A stretch of DNA of 64,000 nt from positions 36,931,925-36,995,924 of the forward strand of contig NC_083885.1 in NCBI RefSeq assembly GCF_032452875.1. Direction: 5' to 3'. The notes beneath the pieces were generated by a model. The model had not been told where the DNA came from and ran no database searches. It saw only the letters and a list, made by a program, of their open reading frames with translations. This document shows positions 1 through 10,000 of the stretch, piece by piece. This stretch comes from Bos javanicus (Eukaryota; Chordata; Mammalia; Artiodactyla; Bovidae). Position numbers and translations under genes: made by a program. How positions within the stretch are numbered: the stretch's first letter is position 1; each line of letters starts with the position of its first letter.

Positions 1-793
1 ATCAGTTTATAAATGATATGGGGAAAATTTCTAGGTTAGTTATATGGATCAAAAAATGAAGTACTATTTGTGGAAGGCTGTTTTTAGGTATTAGGAGTAC
101 TATTTCTTTTTGTGAATTCATTCATTATAGCAGATATAGTTACAGATGTCTTGGTTTATTTGCAGATATTAAATCAGAAGATTGAAGTGAAAAAGATTTT
201 TATTAACTTTTCAAGGTATCTGTGTTAACAACAAAAGTTGAAGGAAGAAGGACATTCATATAGGCATGGTAGTCACTGTGTAGTAATAAAGCTAATATAT
301 ATCACAAACAAGCAGAGAGTAGCAATTACTAAGCAAGTTCCTTAGGTCAGACAGATTCTGTCATTTCTTCCTCTGAGCAATTCCCTTCTGCCATAAACCA
401 CAGAGAGGTAATTAAAGAAAAATAGATCATTGAGGAGGTGGATGCTCTCTAGCCAGATTTATTCCTAAAAATATATCCCTAAAGAGAGAGGAATTAAATT
501 GTGTAGAGGGCCTTAAAGAATACTGTCTGGCATCTTTCTACCTTTCTGTCTGGCTTTACATCCTAAGAGCCCTTTTGAGCCTAATCAGATTTTGCCATGA
601 TAGCAGTCATAAGAATTGGTTACATTATTTAATAAAGCTATCCAAAAACGTAAGAATTTAGTCTGTTCTCTACTGTTCATTCCTCGTGGAAAAAGAAAAA
701 CACAGATCTTAAAAACTAAAGCAAATCAAGGAAGCTCAAAATAGAAACCAAGATTAGGTTACATTTTTAGAAGGAAGTCCGGTCTTGTGAATC
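1..793 (-). other. NQO1: NQO1 3'UTR (left end open)
   Basis: AT-rich sequence directly after the NQO1 stop. Minus-strand AATAAA hexamers occur at 458-463, 200-205 and 155-160. Human NQO1 mRNA uses several poly(A) sites over a long 3'UTR, so the UTR probably continues to or past the edge. No repeat is recognised. Confidence 0.7.
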
Positions 794-1099
794 TTATTTT
801 ATGGCTTTGATCTGGTTGTCCATTGGGATGGACTTGCCCAAGTGATGGCCCACAGAAAGGCCAAATTTCTTACTTTTCTGCTCATCCTGCACCTCCTTTT
901 TCATTAAGAATCCTGCCTGGAAATTTAGGTCAAAGAGGCTACTTGGAGCAAAATACAGTGGCATCTCATCCCAAATATTCTCCAGGCGTTTCTTCCATCC
1001 TTCCAGGATCTGAACTCGGGCATCCTCGGGAGTGTGCCCAATGCTGTATGTCAGTTGAGGTTCCAAGACTTGGAAGCCACAGAAGTGCAGAGTGCCACT
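794..1099 (-). CDS. NQO1: NQO1 exon 6, terminal coding part
   Basis: 306 nt, residues 174-274 plus TAA. The acceptor is ATCCTCAG. It encodes the C-terminal catalytic-domain tail, with Pro187 and the ending HHLGKSIPMDNQIKAIK. The human protein ends in KARK. Confidence 0.96.
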   Translation of the reverse strand, partial: SGTLHFCGFQVLEPQLTYSIGHTPEDARVQILEGWKKRLENIWDEMPLYFAPSSLFDLNFQAGFLMKKEVQDEQKSKKFGLSVGHHLGKSIPMDNQIKAIK

Positions 1100-4000
1100 C
1101 TGAGGATACACAAAGCACAGAGGTGAGTCACAGCTCAAACGCCACACACCTTGTACCACAGACAATGAAAGTTAATCTGGGTTTCCCAGTAGGACACCCT
1201 GATGTGAAGGCCTTGAGAATTAGTTCATAGCTCCATCCTCACACCTTGTGCTCTCTGTACCTAGCTGTTACCTATTTTAGCCTATTCAGCTGTACTCTTC
1301 TCTTAATGAATAAAGCCTTTGAAACTGTGCCAGCCTGGCACTATCTGCCAGAAGTGCCCAAAGTTCTGTTACCTCAGGGAGGGTTTCAGCTTCTCAGCAG
1401 CTGACTGTTGCCAAGACCTGCAAAGGTGCGTTTCTTTGCCTCTCCACATTACCAGACGAGTCTTCATAAAGTATTATTACTAATACTGATTCCCTCATTC
1501 TGTAGATAGCCACCTCACATGCTCTTCTTGCCAGCGTTAGGAGATTATCCTGAGGGTCCAGTGACCGCCAAAAAAACCTGCTTCAGACTTCAGTTTTATT
1601 AGCTGAACTAAATAATTTCTTAACTTTTCTTGGGCTCTGATAGTCTGTGAGACTGTAGCAGCAACTTGGAGGACAGGGAGATTGGCGAGAGATGCCAGTC
1701 ACGTGGCTGTACAAACCTGGGGGAGTCATCCATGCTATTCCTCTGGCTAGGAGGAGAGAGTGGTATTTGACCATGTGCACACATGAGTTATTCTACAAGC
1801 CTGGGGTCCTGGGAAGACAAGTCAGTCCTAAAAGGAAGCCCCTTCTATAGTTCTTTGATCTTCATACCTCAGGTCTGTTTCCAGATGCTATCTGGAGGAT
1901 TTGGACCCAAGAGAAAATTCAGTTAATCCCCCTGAAGGGTCACTGAAAACAAGATACCTGAATTGGCCAGAGAATGATGTTCATGTCCCCATGGATACCA
2001 TGCAGAGAGTACATGGAGCCGCTGCCACCAGTGGTGATGGAAAGCACTGCCTTCTTATTCTGTAAAAGAAAAGTCATTATCATCTACATCTCTTTGGTGA
2101 CAGGAAGTTAATGAAACAGCCCCAGGGAAAAGAATATAAAAGTCCCCACCCTCCACCCGCTGCTGCCTAGCTCTGCTCCTTGTATTACTTCAAACGTTGG
2201 CTCTTCTGAGCCATGCAGTATGACTCTGCAGAAGTACCAGCCTGGAAAGTGGTACGCAGAGGGACAGGCCCAGGATTCCATACTCTTGCATGTGAAGGCT
2301 GCCACAGTAACGCAAAATCAGTGCTGACTGCTGGTGCCTAGGTAGAGTTTTTTAAATCTGTCCCTTCACAGTACTAGGCATGTATCGAGGCTTGTGATTT
2401 AGAAGGTCTCAAAAATACTTCTTGTATAGTTTTGGGTGTCTAGAAAGTGAAGACAGACCCCTTTTTTTTAATGGACACGTTCATAAAGTCCATATGAGTA
2501 CATAAAGAGAAAATAGTATAATGATACATTCACCATCCTGCTTTAACTCTCAGTATTTTTCCATTCTAGGTTTATCTAATCTCCATACATCTCTCCCAAA
2601 GGGACCTGGAGCCTGATTGTGGTATCTAACTGTACTCAAAACTCTGCATCTAGACAGAGTCTTTCTAAAATCCAGGCATTAGAAAAAAGAAAACCAAGAA
2701 CAATTATCCACCTACCCGAAAAGGCCCCTTATCATACATGGCAGCATACTTGTAAGCAAACTCCCCTATGAGCACCCGCTCAAACCAGCCTTTCAGGATG
2801 GCAGGGACTCCAAACCACTGCAGGGGAAACTGAGGGACAGAGGACAGAGAGGTTAGATTGGGAGCACCCCCAGCACAGAAGATCCAGTGCTTAGCTGTTG
2901 TCCATGACATCACTGAGGGGGAAACTTTCTTCAGGCCCTGTCATTCCTCTTGGAGAATGTAGAACATTCAAGAAAAGAAAATTTTAAAAAAAATCATTGC
3001 CCTTGGTCAGTCAGCTAGACAGACATTCCTATTCCTGCATACAAATAACAAATATCAGGTGGGTGTGAAGAGAGCCACGTGAAATAAAGACTTGTTTCTG
3101 TGAAATCTCGTTTGGCAGCAAAATCTAAATGGCAAGGATTAGAGGCAAAGTTGGCCTCAGTGTGTGACACCTAAATCAATATTTTCTCAAGAACTTGCTT
3201 CAGTGGGTGTGGTATCACAAATATGAGACCTGTACCTTGTGCTCATGGATGTAAAATCTTATCATTTAGAATAAACAGAACCAAAAAAAAAAAAAGAATA
3301 AACAGAACCACTCAAAATGCTATCAAATGATCAGTGTAACTAAGGTTCATCAGGGAATTCTCACAAGAAAGACATGCTGGGGCTCTTGTCCTGGTAAAAG
3401 TCGAGCAAGGCCATACCAGTATTTCTTCTTGACTCACTTAAAGGCTACGATGACAGGAACATGCCCAGAGGTTAAAAGAAAAAGCTAGGACAGAGAAGAA
3501 ATTTGTAGGACTTGGTAGTTCTCCCTTTGAAGAATGGTTGACCCACAGGAAAGAGAGTAAGGAAGTCAAGTTTTAGACACGATTGAGAATGAGACCTGCA
3601 TTCTTACCCTGAATCTGCCAATAATGTGAGGCATGACCTCTGCAACACAAGCCCCTTCCTCATCCATAAAAAGAGGGGCTTGAGGGGTCTCTAGGAGCTT
3701 CTCATATTCTCACATTTAAGGTGCTCCAATTGTGAAGGGCATATGTGCAGCTTTTAGGATGTGTAGGTTATTTGAGCAAGTAGATTTGGTCCCCTGTGAA
3801 TGTTCTCCAGTCAGGGCTGAAAATAGAATTGGTTGGCTTGCTTGATATTAAAAGTTGACTCTCAAGTTCCTTTTGGAGAAGTGAGACAGCTGAGCAGGGC
3901 CTAGCCCATGTGGCACGTTGGTATGAATGCGGGCAGTCTTTCCTCAGGACATTTATTTTAATGTTGCCAGACTTATCATTTCTAGCACACTGCTTTTGCT

Positions 4001-7000
4001 GGAATAAGACTCTTCCTGTCATCTGTTGCAAAACTGATATAATAAATATGCAAATCTGTGGAGTTTACATTGCCCTTCCTTGTGTTGCTGTTTTGCAGTG
4101 TGCAACCTATACAGTTGTATGGTAGTAAAGAAAACATATGCATTGGATAGAAGCTGAATTTAAAGGCCGTCCTTTCCAATTATAAAATACGGTGATTCTT
4201 AGAAGCAGAACTGCAAGTTGCTACTGCTACTGCCTTAGCTGTACTGCAACAAGACAGTAGAAAATACAGACCAAAAAGGGGTCCTTTGAGGCACTGGCTA
4301 ATGTTACGTGGCTTTGATTCATAGCAACAGGTAGAATAAGGGACTTCAAAGGTTAGAGTCTTTGCAGCTGATTGAATAACGACAAAAATCACAGCCAGTA
4401 TCAAACTTAGGAAGTTTCCAGGGTCGCATACATTCCATGTTTAATACCGAAACGCTGGTTGCGGGGGGTAGCAGCAAAGTCACTGACTACAGTCCACCAT
4501 TGTCAGGAAGCGTGACTTGCAAGAAGCATACCCAGTTTCAGTACTGACTGCTAATGGTGAGGCAGCTTCCAGGAGAAAGGCCGTGGTTTTGCTGCTAGAA
4601 CACATTAAGCAGGGCAGTGCACACTGCACTGGGAGCTCCCATCGCAGAGAAGTCAAGCTCTTATGCCTCGCTCTACAAACTGTTTTCAGGATGCTGATGG
4701 AGATGGGGTGAGAACTGTAAACGTGAATGATTCCATGAGAAATTACTAATTGAAGAAAAGACTAAACATTCTCGGGAAAAGAGCTCAAGGCTCACATGTT
4801 ATCTCTGCAGTCACAGTCATACTTTCAAAGAATACACAGCCAGCTTCATAACATCTATAAATCTGTGTAATCCTGCACCTTTGAAGTAATTATCCTTCTT
4901 TAAGGAGAGTGTGGTCAAGGGGCTGTGACTTTCCTAAGAGCACATAGCTAATTAGGTGTCAGGTCTAGGACAAAAAAACAAGTGTCTCAACACCCCTTCT
5001 GATGTCTTACCACACCTGAAAAATCACAAGGTCTGCAGCTTCCAGCTTCTTTTGTTCGGCCACAATATCTGGGCTCAGACGGCCTTCTTTATAAGCTAAA
5101 ACAGTCTCGGCAGGATACTGAAAGTTCCCGGGGTCCTTCAGTTTACCTGCAGAGAGGAAAAGAGAAGCTGACGCCAGAGGGCCAAGGCGGGGCCAGAAAG
5201 CCCACAAGGGAGAAGTTCCACAAAGACCTAATTAAAGGGGAGAGCCGCTCCCACCTGTGATGTCCTTTCTGGAGATGACGGGATTGAAGTTCATGGCATA
5301 CAGGTCCGACACAGTGACCTCCCATCCTTTCCTCTTCAAAGCCTCTATGGCAGCCTCCTTCATGGCATAGTTGAAGGACGTCCTCTCTGAGTGGGCCAGT
5401 ACGATCAGTGCTTTTCTGACTATTTAGACACACACAAGGCACATGGAGAAAATCAGTCACCAACCAGCAAAGCTCAGGCTGCAGGGGAGCCCAGCTGGGC
5501 TCCATAATGGAAGACGTGACTTTGTTAGACACTGGGTTATGCAACCCGTCCAACTGCATCCAGAAATACATTTTCTCATACGTCCCATTGATCAAAGGAG
5601 CAATTTTTAACTCACTGGGGAAACAGTAGCTAATTTAATAAATCGTTTTGGCATACTTAATCAAACATCTGCATAAAAATAAAATTCAGTTCAGTTCAGT
5701 CGCTCAGTCATGTCCGACTTTTTGTGACCCCGTGAATTGCAGCACGCCAGGCCTCTCTGTCCATCACCAACTCCGGGAGTTCACTCAAACTAACGTCCAT
5801 AGAGTTGGTGATGCCATCCAGCCATCTCATTCTCTGTCGTCCCCATAAAATTATCACCTTAGAAATCTCATATAAAGTGTTGGAGGTCAGTACAGTGGTT
5901 ATCCTCTATCAGGGAATAATGACCAGAAGGAAACAAAGCACCTGGGGTGCTGTCTGTGTTCTATTTTTTAAAATATTTATTTGGCTTTGCTGGGTCTTAA
6001 TTGCAGCACTTGGGAAATCTATGATCTTCATTACAGCTTGGAGGATTGTTGTGGCATGTGGGATCTAGTTCCTGGACCAGGTATCGAATCCGGACCCCAT
6101 TCATGGGAGCAGAGTCTTAGCCACTGGACCACCAGGGAAGTCCCCTGTTCTATTTCTTGAAATGGATGCAGATTATACAAGCATGTGTTCAGTTGGTGAA
6201 ACTTCACTTAGAACTTGTGCACTTTCCAGTGTGTCTATAACATTCAACACAAGTTTCCCACTTACCACACACAGCAACAACTTCCTGGCAGATTAAAGAT
6301 CTAAATTTTAAAAACTGAAACTATTAGGCTAGTATGGGATGCTCTATGTACTCTGCTTTATGTCTCATTTTTAATTAAACATCAAGGGACCACAGTATTT
6401 AAATTATAAACTCTGCTAATACCTTTATCTAGAGGCTTGTCATTTTTGTCTTTTATGAAATTTCTGTTGCCAAGAAAGGCAGGATTACATTTTTCTCTTC
6501 TAGATTGAGTTGGTGTAGTGTATCATTGGTTATCAGAATACTCATAGCTTTGGGACTTTGAAATGGTAAATATTCACGATTTGTGAAAAAAGCATGACAC
6601 ATAACTGTATAATCTTAATTATAAAAAAATGCATGTTTAATTGGATAAATATGCAAATAGGACCTAGAAAGGACACATCAAAAGGTAAACTGATTAGGGA
6701 TAACTTTTTTTTTTGCTTCTTGTGTTTTTTTGTTTCCTATTATGCATATGTTAACTTTTAAGAAATGTTATTTTTAAAACCTTAAAAAGTATGGGACGAA
6801 AGGGAGAAGTTGTATAACCTCTGGATAGAGGCTACTTTTTTTTTTAATTATTTTTTTTTTTAATTTTATTTTATTTTTAAACTTTACAATATTGTATTAG
6901 TTTTGCCAAATATCAAAATGAATCCACCACAGGTACACCCGTGTTCCCCATCCTGAACCCCCATCCCCCCTCCGGGTCATCCCAGTGCACCAGCCCCCAG

Positions 7001-10000
7001 CACCCAGCATCGTGCATCGAACCCGGACCCATGAAGGAAAAGCTTGACAGATAAAGCCCCAGAAACATTAAAAATTGTGTTTAATGAAAGTTTCCAGAAA
7101 CAGAGTCAAAAGACAACCAGGAGAAGATATTCACAACTCTTACCAAAAAGAGTTAAAATCCACCCCCCAAGTTCAGTTCACTTGCTCAGTCGTGTCCAAC
7201 TCTTTGCAACCTCATGAATCACAGCACACCAGGCCTCCCTGTCCATCACCAACTCCCGGAGTTTACTCAAACTCATGTCCATCAAGTCGGTGATGCCATC
7301 CAGCCATCTCATCCTCTGTCCCCTTTTCCTGCCCCCAACCCCTCCCAGCATCAGAGTCTTTCCAATGAGTCAACTCCCTGCATGAGGTGGCCAAAGTATT
7401 GGAGTTTCAGCTTCAGCATCAGTCCTTCCAATGAACACCCAGGACTGATCTCCTTTAGGATGGACTGGTTGGATCTCCTTGCAGTCCAAGGGACTCCCAA
7501 GAGTCTTCTCCAACACCACAGTTCAAAAGCATCAATTCTTCGGCGCTCAGCTTTCTTCACAGTCCAACTCTCACATCATTCCAGTCCCAGAGAGAGGCAA
7601 TGCCAAAGAATGCTCAAACTACTGCACAATTGCACTCATCTCACATGCTAGCAAAGTAATGCTCAAAATTCTCCAAGCCAGGGTTCAACAGTATGTGAAC
7701 CATGAACTTCCAGATGTTCAAGCTGGTTTTAGAAAAGGCAGAGGAACCAGAGATCAAATGGCCAACATCCACTGGATCATTGAAAAAGCTAGAGAGTTCC
7801 AGAAAAACATCTGCTTTATTGACTATGCCAAAGCCTTTGACTGTGTGGATCACAACAAACTGTGGAAAATTCTGAAAGAGATGGGAATACCAGAACACCT
7901 GACCTGCCTCCTGAGAAATCTGCATGCAGGTCAAGAAGCAACAGTTAGAACTGGACATGGAACAACAGACTGGTTCCAAACAGGAAAAGGAGTACGTCAA
8001 GGCTGTATATTGTCACCCTGCTTATTTAACTTATATGCAGAGTACATCATGAGAAACACGGCTGGATGAAGCACAAGCTGGAATCAAGATTGCCGGGAGA
8101 AATATCAATAACCTGAGATATGCAGATGACACCACCCTTATGGCAGAAAGCAAAGAACTAAGGAGCCTCTTGATGAAAGTGAGAAAGTAGAGTGAAAAAG
8201 TCGGCTTAAAACTCAACATTCAGAAAACTAATAAGATCATGGCATCTGGTCCCATCACTTCATGGCAAATAGATGGGGAAACAATGGAAACAGTGACAGA
8301 CTAAGGTCTGTCTAGTCAAACCTTTGGTTTTTCCAGTAGTCATGTATGGATGTGAGAGTTGGACTATAAAGAAAGCTGAGCACTGAAGAATTGATGCTTT
8401 TGAACTGTGGTGTTGGAGAAGACTCTTGTGAGTCCCTTGGACTGCAAGGAGATCCAACCAGTCCATCCTAAGGGAAAACAGTCCTGAATATTCATTGGAA
8501 GGACTGATCCTGAAGCTCCAATACTTTGGCCACCTGATGCGAAAAACTGACTCATTTGAAAAGACCCTGATGCTGGGAAAGATTGAAGACAGGAGGCAAA
8601 GGGGACGACAGAGGATGAGATGGTTGGATGGCATCACCAACTGAATGCACATGAGTTTGAGTAAGCTCCGGGAGCTGGTGATGGACAGGGAAGCCTGGTG
8701 TGCTGCAGTCCATGGGTTTGCAAAGAGTCAGACACGACTGAGTGACTGAACTGAACAGAATATTATGCTGTTACCAAGAATGAGTTTGCTGCATGTATTG
8801 ATATACTGTCACCCTGAAAGATATACGGGATATATCATTAAATGTTAAAATGGGGACCTCCCTGGCGATCCAGTGGTTAAGACCTCCTTCCAATGCAGGG
8901 ACTGTGGATTCAGTGCCTGGTGGGGGAGCTAAGATCCCATGTGCCTTGTTGCCAAAAAACCAAAACATAAAACAAGTAATATTCTAACAAACTCAATAAA
9001 CTTTAAAAAATAGTCCACATTTTAAAAATCTTTTTAACGTGAATGTGAATCTACTTTTATAAAGAAAGAAACTCCATGTTTGTAGGTAGATCTGCAGTCT
9101 ATTGCTCTGAAGAGAAAAAGATGTGGCATGATCACATGACACTGTTAACAGTTTTCTTAGGCAAGCAAGAGGTGGCAAGGGGGCAGACGCAGAGGGGAAG
9201 ATGAGCTTTTTCTTGGACATCTTTTGTGTTAATAAAGTCATTAGAACATGCCTGCTTCTGCAACAAGAGCATGTAAAGGGTGCTTACTACATGCTGAGCA
9301 TTGTTCTAAGTACTCTGTATTCTTTTTCAGTTGTCACAGCAACCCTGTGAGGTAAACAGAATTAATATCATTAGGGATGGGAAGACTGAGGCACAGAAAC
9401 TTTAAGCAAGTTACCCAAATTTACCTGTTAAGTGGTGAAGCTGGAATAACTTGAAAATATATATAGAGAGAAATCCACACAACAACATGCAGGGCATGGG
9501 GAAGAGTACCAGAGAAAGGAAGTTCACCACCACCATCCTCCCGAAATTGGAGCTACAATTTTATACCTTACTCTTTAAAAGCAGTGACTGTGGGTGGAAC
9601 TGAGGAGAGAGTACACCTGCAACTTCTTATAGTATTGTTTGAAGAAAATTAAGGCACCTGTAAGCCTTTAGTCCTCTCCCTGATTTCAGTATTAACCACA
9701 CCTGGCGTAGGCATCTCCCATTGGCTTAAACTCAGTCATGTGTAAGTTTTAGGTTCCTGCTTGTCAAAAAAGAGGATTCCCAAGCTTGGCCTGGCCTTTT
9801 GGGCTCCATAAACTCAGATTCGGTGGGGTATAAATTTGGTGATGATTTAAATGCTACAGAAGTGATTTAGTTTTTTCTGAGGTAGCCTGGGAAAATGGAA
9901 AGGAATTCCTGAGGCTGCTTCAACAAATTCCCACCCAATTTCTTATCAACTCATGGACTGAACACTACTGAGAGCAACGTGAGTATATTAAACTCTAACA

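Noticed and set aside
7479..8069. 196-codon frame read as a host gene
   Set aside because: It is BovB reverse transcriptase reached through the junction with an antisense BovB; a transposon relic.
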